64,000 nt of DNA from positions 138,370 through 202,369 of the forward strand of contig NZ_CP064268.1 of the NCBI RefSeq assembly GCF_022811845.1, given 5' to 3'. The position numbers and the translations under genes were made by a program. The notes under the pieces are model-generated. The model did no database searches, had not been told where the DNA came from, and saw only the letters and a program-made list of their open reading frames with translations. The DNA is from Bacillus pseudomycoides. GTDB lineage: Bacteria > Bacillota > Bacilli > Bacillales > Bacillaceae_G. Shown here in pieces: positions 1-8,743 of the stretch (positions are counted from its first letter, which is position 1; each line of letters starts with the position of its first letter).

Positions 1-30
1 TTTAAAGAATCTAACTAAATATTGTTTAAG

Positions 31-62
31 AAATAGAAGCATATACTTGCTTCTATTTTTTA
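31..62 (+). terminator. Rho-independent terminator
   Basis: AATAGAAGC pairs with GCTTCTATT across an 8-nt loop and is followed by TTTTATT. It would end a gene lying left of the window and isolates the holin gene from it. Confidence 0.6.
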
Positions 63-84
63 TTGAAAAAAGGAGATGAATATA

Positions 85-345
85 ATGGAAGAACAGATTT
101 TAAATGTCATGCTATCACAAGGTGCTTTTGGCGCCTTATTTGTTTGGCTACTATTTTCAACAAGGAAGGAGAGTAAGGAATTATTAGAATCAAATCGTCA
201 GGAAAACAAAGAGCGAGAAGATAAATATCAGCAAACAATTACAGAAAATCAAGCTGTAATTACAAAACAAGCTGAAGCTTTTGGTTCTCTATCTAAAGAT
301 GTATCTGAAATCAAGCAAATTCTGGGTACAAAAGGAGATAAATGA
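85..345 (+). CDS. BhlA/UviB family holin-like protein
   Basis: Small membrane protein of the bacteriocin UviB/BhlA holin-like family, thought to open the cytoplasmic membrane so that a lytic enzyme or bacteriocin can leave. One hydrophobic segment (FGALFVWLLF) lies near the N-terminus, followed by a charged coiled-coil region rich in K, E and Q ending in the family-typical SEIKQIL stretch. An in-frame ATG at 76 abuts the AAAGGAG ribosome site, so the ATG at 85 is the better start. The amidase gene begins 3 bases after the stop, which supports a lysis pair. Family assignment rests on size, layout and tail motif. Confidence 0.75.
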   Translation: MEEQILNVMLSQGAFGALFVWLLFSTRKESKELLESNRQENKEREDKYQQTITENQAVITKQAEAFGSLSKDVSEIKQILGTKGDK

Positions 346-348
346 TTT

Positions 349-1401
349 ATGAAAAAAATATCACATCTATTTATCTTTGTATTAATAACATTTATCTCCT
401 TAGTAAGCTTTGCTACAGGTGCCCTTGCCGATAGAACCCTTATTATAGAGAACTTACCGAAAATTTCTTATCGAAATGGTGTGGGTGCATATGAAGGTGT
501 TGTCGCACACAGTACAGCAACATCAGAAGCACCAGCTATTAATATTCAAAAATATGAAACTCGTACATGGCGTTCAGCGTTTGTACATTATGCAGTAGAT
601 TGGAATGAAACAATTCAAATTGCGGATACAAATTATATTGCATATGGTGCAGGTCCAGATGCAAATAGCCGCTTTGTACATGTAGAGCTTTGTGAAACTG
701 CTGATGATGATAAATTCAAGCGTTCCTACAATAAATATGTGAAGTTACTTGCGATGATCTTACGTAATCAGGGGTTATCGGTAGAAAAAGGACTATGGAC
801 ACATGATGATGTCCGTAGACATCTCGGAGGCACAACACATGAAGATCCTTTAGCTTATTTAAAAAGTCACGGTGTTTCTGAGTCTCAATTCCGTTCCGAT
901 GTAAAGCATGCGTACAATCATTCAAATGATGAATTTAATCCTACAGAATCACTAAAATTAAATGTACCTTCTATTAATAGAGTTGTATATATAGAAGGAT
1001 TTAATATTAATTTACGAAAAGGACCTGGAACAAGTTATTCAGTAATTCGTCAGGTAAACAAACCAGAATCTTATGCTGTATTAGGTGAACAAGATGGATG
1101 GTTAAATCTTGGAGGTAATCAATGGATAAAATATGACCCATCTTATATTAGGCTTGATACAAAAGAGAATATGAGTTCATCAATTGTAGGACACCGTATG
1201 GTGTCTAAGGTAGATAATTTACGCTTTTATAAATCGCCTTCTTGGGAAGATAAAGATGTCGCTGGTGTTGTAAATGTTGGAGAAGGTTTTATTATAGATG
1301 CTGAGATTATGGTAAATGGTTCAAAACAATATAAAGTTCACAATAGTAAAAATATTACATTCTATATTACGGAAAACTCATCTTATATAGAAGTTAAATA
1401 A
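349..1401 (+). CDS. N-acetylmuramoyl-L-alanine amidase with SH3 domain
   Basis: Peptidoglycan hydrolase. Residues 1-27 form a signal peptide ending ALA. Residues about 45-170 are an Amidase_2 (T7-lysozyme-like) zinc domain with candidate ligands H54 in VAHS, H152 in WTHDD and H164 or D166 in THEDP. A bacterial SH3 segment follows at about 210-270 (NLRKGPGTSYSV) with a second, weaker SH3-like copy at 280-350. Phage endolysins of this type normally lack a signal peptide, so this enzyme may be exported without the holin-like protein. It is co-directional and almost contiguous with the holin gene, whose 3' end supplies its ribosome-binding site. Confidence 0.85.
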   Translation: MKKISHLFIFVLITFISLVSFATGALADRTLIIENLPKISYRNGVGAYEGVVAHSTATSEAPAINIQKYETRTWRSAFVHYAVDWNETIQIADTNYIAYGAGPDANSRFVHVELCETADDDKFKRSYNKYVKLLAMILRNQGLSVEKGLWTHDDVRRHLGGTTHEDPLAYLKSHGVSESQFRSDVKHAYNHSNDEFNPTESLKLNVPSINRVVYIEGFNINLRKGPGTSYSVIRQVNKPESYAVLGEQDGWLNLGGNQWIKYDPSYIRLDTKENMSSSIVGHRMVSKVDNLRFYKSPSWEDKDVAGVVNVGEGFIIDAEIMVNGSKQYKVHNSKNITFYITENSSYIEVK

Positions 1402-1407
1402 TTATTA

Positions 1408-1436
1408 AAGAGCAATACCCACAGGGCATTGCTCTT
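1408..1436 (+). terminator. Rho-independent terminator after amidase
   Basis: AAGAGCAAT pairs with ATTGCTCTT, followed by GTTTATTTT, 7 bases after the amidase stop. It closes the holin-amidase unit. Confidence 0.75.
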
Positions 1437-1558
1437 GTTTATTTTGATATCGGTATTTAAGATATTTTAAAGTTTTCACTTGAAAAACTATGATTGTATG
1501 GATTTTTAATCAGTTATTTATTCTTTTAATCTTTTTATCCGATACAAGGGAATTCTGT

Positions 1559-1921
1559 TTGAAACAATTATCTTTATTACCAACAATTGATAAGGAAACA
1601 GAAAAGAAAGTTCAAAAGGAGGTAATTAATATTCTAAAAGAATATCGTGTATTAAAGATATATTTTGAAAACGCTGTTGAACAAAAAAGAGAAGGGGTAA
1701 TTTTATTCCCTAGAATTAGTGATATGGAGAGTCTTAACCGTATGAAGTTTGAACAAATTGAAAGGGTACTGTGTAATGGGCTAGATGAAGATCAACGTAA
1801 TATCATTACTATAAAATATCTGAGTAATAAGAAATACAATGATGATTATATTTACGATAAATTATTAATGAACAGGGATAAATTTTATAAAAGAAAGAAA
1901 CGTGCTTTAGGAATTATTTAG
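1559..1921 (+). CDS. ArpU-like phage transcriptional regulator
   Basis: About 120 residues resembling the ArpU family of phage late-gene regulators: an N-terminal LSLLPTIDKETEKK segment, a basic helical middle, and a C-terminal sigma-region-4-like helix-turn-helix (GLDEDQRNIITIKY). The reading frame is open from 1490, but a TTG at 1559 preceded by AAGGGAATTCTG gives the usual family N-terminus and a ribosome site, so I prefer it. It lies between the lysis genes and the sigma-like genes and may control one of them. The family call is by pattern only. Confidence 0.5.
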   Translation: MKQLSLLPTIDKETEKKVQKEVINILKEYRVLKIYFENAVEQKREGVILFPRISDMESLNRMKFEQIERVLCNGLDEDQRNIITIKYLSNKKYNDDYIYDKLLMNRDKFYKRKKRALGII

Positions 1922-1969
1922 AAACACTTTATATTCTTAGATTATTTTTTAAATATTGGGAGGTTGTTT

Positions 1970-2550
1970 TTGAATAACAAAAATATAGAAAATTTATACA
2001 GTATATATCAAAAAAATTAGAAGAACCTATTATGCGGAGTTTTCTGAGCAATCCGGATAATTATGGGTTATTTCTTAATGTTATAGAACAGACAACCAAT
2101 GAAAATAAGCAGTTACTAGATAAGGCTTTTAAAGTTCATTTTAAAAAGTAAAAATAATAAGTTATATTAGTAACTTAATTTATTTTTATTCGATAGGTTT
2201 TGATAAAAAGTTTCCATTAATAATAGCAGAAATATATTAAATTTAGATAAATCATTTACTAATGAAGGTGAGAATAATACAACTATCTTGGAATTAATGA
2301 GCGATGATTTAACAGATATAACTTATATGCAGATCGAAGAAAATCAGACTGACTTAAAAGAGCATATAACAGACGAATTGCTATACAAAGGTTTAAATTT
2401 ATTAAGTGAAAAGCAACTGAAAATATTAAATTTATATTATGTTTATCAATACAATAATAAACAAATTTCACGAATTCTATCGGAATCAGAGCAGACAATT
2501 TCTTATAATCATAAACAGGCTTTAAAAAACTCAAATCACAATTAATATGA
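1970..2550 (+). pseudogene. Frameshifted SigO-like sigma factor
   Basis: Reading the three frames together rebuilds a protein of about 190 residues. TTG 1970 (behind GGGAGG) starts a segment that stops at an A7 run near 2018 and resumes in the next frame. A further piece containing YISNLIYFYS starts near 2150, and the last runs from about 2207 through NLDKSFTNEGEN to a sigma region 4 helix-turn-helix (SEKQLKILNLYYVYQ, then NNKQISRILSESEQTIS). One more A-run indel near 2526 would replace the present tail with KKLKSQL. At least four indels are needed. Intact, it would be the region-4 partner of a two-protein sigma factor with the next gene. Confidence 0.6.
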
Positions 2551-2563
2551 GGTGAAAAAATTT

Positions 2564-2785
2564 ATGGTAGAATTAAAGGATGAAATTTTAAGTAGTTGTA
2601 ATTATGAAAAGGTCTTACAAATTTTCAATTTTAAAATTCGTAGCTGTTTACATAATACTCCCTATCAAGAAAGAGAAGATTTAGAACAAGAGATTAAGAT
2701 GAAAATATTTGAAAAAATAGATGTTATTAATAAATTAGAAGTTCCTGGTTTTTTTGAATTTTTAGATTCTGGTACAAATAATTAG
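2564..2785 (+). CDS. RsoA-like small sigma region 2 protein
   Basis: A 73-residue protein whose core (YQEREDLEQEIKMKIFEKI) resembles the region 2 helix of sigma-70 factors that contacts the RNA polymerase beta-prime coiled coil. There is no region 4, so it matches the size and partial domain content of RsoA, the partner of SigO in B. subtilis. The ATG at 2564 follows AGGTG. It begins just past the SigO-like gene and was probably co-transcribed with it. With that partner frameshifted, it may be non-functional here. Confidence 0.55.
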   Translation: MVELKDEILSSCNYEKVLQIFNFKIRSCLHNTPYQEREDLEQEIKMKIFEKIDVINKLEVPGFFEFLDSGTNN

Positions 2786-2799
2786 AAGAGAAGAAGAAT

Positions 2800-3608
2800 G
2801 GTTCTGTTGCATAGTTTCTTAAGAAGATAAATAAAGACATGTATGGATGGGGAGATATTATGCAGCTACCAGTAATTGTTGTAATTCATCATACACTGAA
2901 AAGACGGAGTCTGATTCAAGACTTCGTCTCTGTTTATATAAGGCCTGAATCGTTTTAATCCCTTTTATAGTACGTGAAGCATGACGAATATTTTGGAATC
3001 CAGAAGATTTGACAAAACGTCGTTTTACATGTCGATGATCTTGTTCAATGAGATTGTTGAGATACTTGACAGTACAATGTTTTGTACGTACATAAAAACC
3101 GTTCTTTTTCAGTTTTTTGAACGCACAAAGCAAGGCTGGAGCCTTATCGGTAGTAAGAACCGTTGGTTCTCCAAAAACTTTGACGAGTCGCTTCATAAAC
3201 AGATAAGCCGCTTGATGATCGCGTGTTCTACGAAGTTGAATATCCAAAGTATGCCCATCTCCATCAATTGCACGATAAAGATAACACCACTCTCCTTTCA
3301 CTTTGATGTAAGTTTCATCTAAATGCCAACCATGGTGCGCGGATTTATTTTTCTTCTTCCAAATTTGATAGATCAGATTGCCGTATTCATGAACCCAACG
3401 CATAATTGTTGTTGGATAAACGGAAACACCACGTTCTTTCAAGATTTCAGATACATCACGATAACTTAAAGAAAAACGACAATAATAGCCAACGGCTACT
3501 AAAATAATATCTTTCTTGAACTGTTTTCCTTTAAAATATTTCATTTAAAAATCTCCCTGTTTCTTTTTCTAGAGTGTAGCCTCATTTAGAAAACTTTGCA
3601 ACAGAACC
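2800..3608 (-). mobile_element. IS6-family element, subgroup A, complete
   Basis: Bounded by GGTTCTGTTGC at 2800 and its inverse GCAACAGAACC at 3608, 809 bp long, the usual IS6 size. The flanking 8-bp sequences (AGAAGAAT and AAATTTAT) do not match, as expected where IS6 copies have recombined. Truncated copies with the same end occur throughout the window. Confidence 0.9.
2858..3544 (-). CDS. IS6 family transposase (IS240/IS431-like)
   Basis: A 228-residue DDE transposase of normal length. The catalytic triad is visible: D in HLDETYIKVKGEW, D in LTTDKAPALL, and E in NNLIEQDHRHVKRR. It starts MKYFKGKQF and ends near the left inverted repeat. It appears intact and could mobilise the related truncated copies. 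Confidence 0.93.
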   Translation of the reverse strand: MKYFKGKQFKKDIILVAVGYYCRFSLSYRDVSEILKERGVSVYPTTIMRWVHEYGNLIYQIWKKKNKSAHHGWHLDETYIKVKGEWCYLYRAIDGDGHTLDIQLRRTRDHQAAYLFMKRLVKVFGEPTVLTTDKAPALLCAFKKLKKNGFYVRTKHCTVKYLNNLIEQDHRHVKRRFVKSSGFQNIRHASRTIKGIKTIQALYKQRRSLESDSVFSVYDELQQLLVAA

Positions 3609-3744
3609 AAATTTATCACAAAAAAGAATATATATCCCTTAATTGTGATATAATGGAATGAATCTGAAAAGGGGTTCTTTTAATGTTCATCAAATTATTT
3701 AGACTAGAACACGTTTAAATGTTTTTAGAAGGGAATTTATATTT

Positions 3745-4006
3745 TTGCAACACAGGGATTTTTTAAATTTGGAAAATAAGCATGGTGATAAAGGAATTGG
3801 TAATAAACATAAAAATTCTTTTTTCAGATATTTTGAACCAGCAACACAGGAGATTCACATTGGCCTCGAAGCTAGGAAAATGCACAGAATAGATGTTACA
3901 AGAGCATTTTTTATGAAAGAAACTTTTTAAATCACAAAAAGAGTATCGCGTTATTACTTCACATCCTGTAGAAGGTGATTCATTTAAATCCTGGCGATTT
4001 AAATGA
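3745..4006 (+). pseudogene. Remnant ORF of unknown function
   Basis: An open frame with FFRYFEPATQEIHIGLEAR ends at 3930 in a T5 run. A +1 shift there continues it through KEYRVITSHPVEGDSFKS to a stop at 4006. I do not recognise the family. The N-terminus lacks a convincing start next to the IS6 right end, so it is probably the tail of a truncated gene. Confidence 0.35.
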
Positions 4007-4007
4007 A
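3979..4007. terminator. Hairpin after remnant ORF
   Basis: TTCATTTAAAT pairs exactly with ATTTAAATGAA around CCTGGCG. No strong T run follows, so it may be a weak terminator or a protein site. Confidence 0.35.
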
Positions 4008-4167
4008 TGTTTTATTAGTTTGGAAAATATTGATAATTTAGAACTCCTTACGTTGCAAAAGGTAAAAAAGGAAAACCTGCACATAGCTTCCAACGCAAGA
4101 AATAAACTTAACGACCTGAGCATGTCGGTAATTGCTACAAATTACAAAATTTTTGGGGAAACAACAA

Positions 4168-4602
4168 ATGAAATCATTTAAAGCAATCGCATTAGCTGGA
4201 GCATTAGCAATTGGGGGAATTACGGTTGCAGAATTTTCACAACCAACAAAAGCAGCAGCAGCTGTATTAGATGCTTGGGGAATTAACACAGTTTACGATT
4301 TAGCAAATGTTGCAGAATCTCAGGAGTACAGCTTAGGACTTAGCTCAAGTTTCAAATTGGGAGATACATTCCGTATAGCTGACAGTGGATTCGTTGGTGT
4401 ATTAACTAACGAATGCAAAATTTTCAAAATTGAAGCAGATGGTTCGCTGTCACGTTATAAAACAATCACTCCAAAAGTAACAGCTGATACTCACGTATGG
4501 GAAACAACATTCACTTCTGGTTGCACAAAAGGTAATTATGTAGCTATCGTTAAAATTGGCAACCATTTTTCGAAAACAAAAACTTTCACTTATAACGGTT
4601 AA
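4168..4602 (+). CDS. Small secreted protein, DUF5065-like
   Basis: 144 residues with an N-terminal signal peptide (MKSFKAIALAGALAIGG, cleavage probably after KAAA near residue 31). The mature part is beta-rich with two cysteines in NECKIF and SGCTKG that may form a disulfide. It resembles small exported proteins of unknown function in the B. cereus group (DUF5065 as I recall it). ATG 4168 follows GGGGAA. The next gene has a related signal peptide and starts 15 bases later, so the two form an operon of secreted paralogues or partners. Confidence 0.6.
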   Translation: MKSFKAIALAGALAIGGITVAEFSQPTKAAAAVLDAWGINTVYDLANVAESQEYSLGLSSSFKLGDTFRIADSGFVGVLTNECKIFKIEADGSLSRYKTITPKVTADTHVWETTFTSGCTKGNYVAIVKIGNHFSKTKTFTYNG

Positions 4603-4616
4603 TAGGAGGATTTCAA

Positions 4617-5504
4617 ATGAAAATATTTGGAAAAGTAATATTGACAGGTACGTTAGCTCTTGGTGGTTTAACCATCACAGAGCTAGCTCAACCAACATCG
4701 TCAGCAAAAGCAGAAGTTATTAGTGTGTGGTATGACGATTCCAATTTTTACGATGAAAGCACTTGGAAGCTAAACGGTTCAACATTCAGTAACTACATGG
4801 AAGTTAAGAAAGGCGATGTATTAACACACACGGTCAAAATGACCGATAATACAAGTAAAGCCACGGTCGGTCAAGTTCGATTGGCAGTTTATTCGCCTAG
4901 TGGGACGGTTTATTCGCCCGTTCAAACAACAAAAGCTGATGGAACAGCAACTGTTGCTTGAACATTACCGTTTATGAATCAAAACACTGGCTACAAGGTT
5001 ATGGTTGAATATAAAAAATCAGATGGAACATGGTCAAGAATTACAGACATTCCTTTCTTTGTTCAAGGAACAGACATTGATTATGTTGGCGACGGTGTGT
5101 TACATGGTGAAAGCGTCAGAAGTATTGATGTAGCTTATTCAAGTTCAGCTATCAATATATTGAAAGCAAAAATGGTTGTAGTAACAAGCGACGACCCAGA
5201 TATTACTGATTATCAACCACGTTATACGATTCAAGATAATACAGGAAAAATTGTTCAACAAGGACCTTTAAGTAAACATGTTTATACCGACACAACAAGT
5301 TCTTATGGACAAGGAACTAGCAGGACAAGCATTAATGTAAGCAAATTAGCAGCTGGTGGGTATCGAATTAAAATCTATCAACCAATTATTGATAGAGAGC
5401 TAAGCTCAATTCCTGTGAACCCTAGATTTCCAACTATGGAAGCACACTTTGACATCAAAGCTGACCGCACGGTTTACAATTTCATTACAGGACCAATCAA
5501 ATAA
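4617..5504 (+). pseudogene. Secreted protein gene with in-frame TGA stop
   Basis: ATG 4617 follows TAGGAGG. The product has a signal peptide (GTLALGGLTITELAQP) much like that of the preceding gene. The frame stops at TGA 4959-4961, yet continues open in the same frame (TLPFMNQNTGYKV) to 5504, giving a protein of about 295 residues with two beta-sandwich-like halves. A TGG to TGA change (Trp to stop) would explain it. Either the gene is inactivated or two truncated products are made. Function unknown; extracellular. Confidence 0.6.
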
Positions 5505-5516
5505 TTTAAATTGGAG

Positions 5517-5826
5517 GGTTCTGTTGCAAAGTTTCTTAAGAAGATAAATAAAGACATGTATGGATGGGGACATATTATGCAGCTACCAGTAATTGTTGTA
5601 ATTCATCATACATTGAAAAGACGGAGTCTGATTCAAGACTTCGTCTCTGTTTATATAGGGCCTGAATCGTTTCAATCCCTTTTATAGTACGTGAAGCATA
5701 ACGAATATTTTGGAATCCAGAAGATTTGACAAAACGTCGTTTTACATGTCGAGGATCTTGTTCAATGAGATTGTTGGGATACTTGACAGTACAATGTTTT
5801 GTACGTACATAAAAACCGTTCTTTTT
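5517..5826 (-). mobile_element. Truncated IS6 subgroup A copy
   Basis: Starts with GGTTCTGTTGCAAAG and is nearly identical to the left 300 bp of the 2800-3608 element, then loses all similarity at about 5827. It holds only the C-terminal transposase end. The AT-rich 5827-6158 stretch that follows shows no gene apart from the promoter region of the next ORF. Confidence 0.85.
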
Positions 5827-6158
5827 ATGGTAATTATTTACGTACGGACCAAACTGCTTGGTTTTTCCACTTTTTGCTCTCCCTGCAAGCTTATATATAT
5901 CAAGTTATCAAAGAACTTCATGTGTCTAGTTTATTAAATTTTTTATATTTTATAATAGTAGTACATACCTTAGTTCAAAGCTATGTAATTTTGCATATTT
6001 TTCAAAAAGATAATCGTAATCATTTTGAAGTGTTAGACTAATGATATCCTAATAGTCAAATGAATATCTATTTTCAATATTACAAAAGAAAAATAACTGA
6101 ATATATCGTTGAAATGTAATTATAAAACATTTATGTTTACGTTTCTAGGAGGAACACG

Positions 6159-7292
6159 ATGGAGACCTTGTTAAAAAAAATTAATGATGACTTGTATGTA
6201 GCAAAAATTACAAATAAAGAATTGGCAGGATATTGGAGCGTAACGCCAAGTATTGTTTCAGATGTTTTAAACGGACGGACACAAATGAGGTTCTGTTATT
6301 TTTCTAAAACATTAAACTGTTTGTATAAAGATACGACTAAAAAAAGAAATTTGATAAAAAAATACATAGAAAAAAATAAATTAAGAAATTTACGTGAAGC
6401 TATGGAATACTTGTCTTTACAGGGAGATTTCGAATTACTAAGACAAGTTGTTGATAAGGAATTGAATGCTGGTGCCACAAGTAATAAAGGGTGGGCAAGT
6501 GTATATGATTTAATTTATAGAATGTATACAGAGGAATGGGAATTTAAAACATTGTATAATTTAATCGTGAAAAAAAATAGAAGCTCTAAAACATTAGAAA
6601 TGAAAATATTAACAGAAATTCTAATTTGTCAAATGCTATATCGCTTAGGGAATTATAGGTTATTATTTAATCGATTACAAGAAATTGAATTAGATATTAA
6701 AAACATTAAAAATAAATTTATTAGAACATGTTTTGATATTAGATTTAAAGAGGCTTTTTGTATAATTTCTTTGCAACGAGGAAATATCAATGAAACAAGA
6801 AGAAGTGCAAATGAAATTTTAGATGTATCTGAGCACGATCCCTTTTTTATAATTCCGAAAATAAATGCATTGTTAAAGATTGGGGAATCTTACATTTTTG
6901 AAGATTATAAAACTGCAAAGTTCTTTTTAGAAAAAAGTCTTGAAACATTAGAATGTGTTTCTAGCATTGGAATTGTAAGAAAGAAACAGCTCATCAAAAA
7001 TACATTGAATTTTCTTTTTATTTATTGGGGAGAAGAAATAGACTGTTTAGAAGAGGAGATTCATTGTGCAGAATTGGCATATTTAAAAATAAAGCAAGGT
7101 AAAAATAAAGAAGCAGAAGAGCTATTAATGCGTTTAGAAAAACAAACCGGAGAACTTACTGATTTTCAAACTTTGTGTTTAGGTTTAGCTAAAGAAGATA
7201 AAAATTTAATAAAAAAATCATTAGAAATGTGTGAAGAAACGGGGAATATTTTTTATTCACAGTTACCAAAAAAATATTTAGGTTTGAATTAA
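6159..7292 (+). CDS. aimR: AimR-family peptide-sensing regulator
   Basis: 377 residues, the usual AimR length. Residues about 1-60 form a helix-turn-helix (ITNKELAGYWSVTPSIVSDVLNG). The rest is an array of TPR-like helical repeats with AimR-like stretches such as KINALLKIGESYIFEDYKTAK and a closing EETGNIFYSQLPKKYLGL. AimR proteins of Bacillus phages and plasmids bind a secreted hexapeptide (AimP) and set lysis-lysogeny or plasmid state. The start follows AGGAGG. No convincing aimP is seen directly downstream. PlcR/Rap-type regulators are alternatives, but the C-terminal pattern favours AimR. Confidence 0.7.
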   Translation: METLLKKINDDLYVAKITNKELAGYWSVTPSIVSDVLNGRTQMRFCYFSKTLNCLYKDTTKKRNLIKKYIEKNKLRNLREAMEYLSLQGDFELLRQVVDKELNAGATSNKGWASVYDLIYRMYTEEWEFKTLYNLIVKKNRSSKTLEMKILTEILICQMLYRLGNYRLLFNRLQEIELDIKNIKNKFIRTCFDIRFKEAFCIISLQRGNINETRRSANEILDVSEHDPFFIIPKINALLKIGESYIFEDYKTAKFFLEKSLETLECVSSIGIVRKKQLIKNTLNFLFIYWGEEIDCLEEEIHCAELAYLKIKQGKNKEAEELLMRLEKQTGELTDFQTLCLGLAKEDKNLIKKSLEMCEETGNIFYSQLPKKYLGLN

Positions 7293-7507
7293 TCTCTCTG
7301 TGAGTAAATAAATTTTTAATATCAATATATATAATATTTATATGAGAACTATCAACCACAATAAAATCAGTATATTTTATTATATCATCAAAATTTTAAG
7401 AATTATGTTTATCTATACCTCCACCTCCTCAGCAAAAGACCTCTTCAAATAGTGAATTTATGCTTAAAAACTATTAGAGTAAGATCGTAATGTATTAAAA
7501 ATAGCTA
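7293..7507. other. Intergenic stretch after aimR
   Basis: No supported plus-strand gene. A 36-codon ORF at 7342-7452 lacks a ribosome site and a signal-peptide shape. The minus strand reads like a decayed fragment (GGGGIDKH, one stop, then NFDDIIKYTDFIVVDSSH) behind a purine-rich tract, perhaps the end of a small DUF2325-like protein. This is a guess only. Confidence 0.25.
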
Positions 7508-7532
7508 ATAAAAAAGCTGCCTAATGAGGCAG
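7508..7532 (-). terminator. Rho-independent terminator for XRE repressor
   Basis: On the minus strand CTGCC, a 6-nt loop, GGCAG, then CTTTTTTA. It lies 8 bases past the repressor stop codon. Confidence 0.8.
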
Positions 7533-7539
7533 TTCTTTG

Positions 7540-7890
7540 TTAGCTATTTTTTTTGGATTTTATATAGTTAACATACATTTCTAATTGTTCCCAGGCTTTT
7601 TGACGTTCTTCTTTTGGAAGTGTTTCTATTAGCTTTATAATATTATTTCCTTCTTCAGTCACGACCTTAGATTCATATTCAGTTAATTCCGAATCATCTG
7701 ATCTACCTAAAAGATAATCAGTTGTAATATTAAAATAGTCCGCTATTTTTTCCAATGTTTCACGACCAGGGGCTTTTTTCCCTTTTTCAAAATAAGATAT
7801 AGCCATTTTAGAAACTCCGATAGCATTACCTAATTGTTCTTGAGTTATATTCTTCTCTCTCCTTAGTTTTTTAATTATCTCTCCGATCAT
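7540..7890 (-). CDS. XRE family repressor (CI-like)
   Basis: 116 residues. Residues about 5-60 are a lambda-repressor-type helix-turn-helix (TQEQLGNAIGVSKMAISYFE, then ETLEKIADYFNITTDYLLG). The C-terminal part is helical (LPKEERQKAWEQLEMYVNYI), typical of small phage and plasmid repressors without a LexA-type peptidase. A clear ribosome site (GGGGAGG) precedes ATG. A palindromic operator overlaps its own promoter, suggesting autoregulation. It sits between aimR and the replication cluster. Confidence 0.88.
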   Translation of the reverse strand: MIGEIIKKLRREKNITQEQLGNAIGVSKMAISYFEKGKKAPGRETLEKIADYFNITTDYLLGRSDDSELTEYESKVVTEEGNNIIKLIETLPKEERQKAWEQLEMYVNYIKSKKNS

Positions 7891-7938
7891 TATTTACCTC
7901 CCCTTTATAGAAAGTATCCAGTGCTTACTAAATTATAA

Positions 7939-7957
7939 AGTAAACAATATGTTTACT
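7939..7957. promoter_or_regulatory. Palindromic operator in XRE promoter
   Basis: AGTAAAC, 5 bases, GTTTACT. On the minus strand it lies between TTGTAG (-35) and TATAAT (-10), which are 18 bases apart. A close relative occurs at 13665-13683 before the second XRE gene. Confidence 0.65.
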
Positions 7958-8030
7958 ACAAGTAATGTTTCTTATTTTTATCAAAAAAATTATAAATCCC
8001 AGATTTACTTGGGTTTAATAGGAATATATT

Positions 8031-8743
8031 GGTTCTGTTGCTCTATTTTTAAAAGTGAGATAAACTTTTAAAAATAGAGCAAGGGGAATCACAGATGAGG
8101 TACTTTAAGGGAAAATAATTCAAAAAATATATTATCTTAGTGGCCGTCGGCTACTATTGTCGTTTTTCCTTGAGTTATCGTGATATAGCTGAGATTCTCA
8201 ATGAACAGGGAGTATCCGTTCATCCCACAACCATTATGCGTTGGGCCCATAAATATGGAAATCTCATCTATCAGATCTGGAAAAGGAAAAGCAAAACGGC
8301 TCAATCATCTTGGCATTTGGATGAAACTTACATCAAAGTGAAAGGTAAATGTTGTTATCTGTATCGTGCGATGGATGCTGATGAGTGTACACTGGACTTT
8401 CAATTACGTCAAACACGCGATCATAAAGCAGCATACGCTTTTATGAAAAAGTTAGTCAAACATTTTGGAGAACCAATGGCTCTAGTAACAGATAAAGCAC
8501 CAGCTCTACTTTGTTCTTTCAAAAAGTTGAAGAAAAATGGTTTGTATAACAAGACCAGGCATTGCACAATCAAATATTTGAACAATTTCATTGAACAAGA
8601 TTACCGGCATGTAAAACGTCGTTTTGTGAAATCATCTGGATTTCAAACACTTCGCCATGCTTCTCAAACAATTAAAGGGATTGAAACGATTCAAGCTCTA
8701 TATAAACAAAGACGAAGTCCTCAATCAAACTTCGTCTTTTTAT
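8031..8743 (+). mobile_element. IS6 subgroup A copy, right end missing
   Basis: The left end GGTTCTGTTGC is present. An inverted copy of CTCTATTTTTAAAAGT follows within 40 bp. The element is cut at about 8743 inside the transposase C-terminus, with no right repeat. Confidence 0.8.
8095..8743 (+). pseudogene. IS6 transposase, nonsense-mutated and truncated
   Basis: ATG 8095 opens MRYFKGK but codon 8 is TAA where intact relatives have CAA (Q). Translation could only restart at GTG 8140. The DDE triad is still present (HLDETYIKVK, VTDKAPALL, FIEQDYRHVKRR). The normal C-terminus is replaced by unrelated sequence from 8744, so the copy is inactive. Confidence 0.8.

Noticed and set aside
716..925. 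Minus-strand ORF within the amidase gene
   Set aside because: Shadow of a well-supported gene; no ribosome site and no family features.
2800..3608. 8-bp target duplication for the intact IS6 copy
   Set aside because: Flanks AGAAGAAT and AAATTTAT do not match.
7342..7452. 36-codon ORF after aimR as candidate aimP
   Set aside because: No ribosome site, an interrupted rather than N-terminal hydrophobic stretch, and an AKDLFK tail unlike Arbitrium peptides. The opposite strand looks more like a decayed gene.
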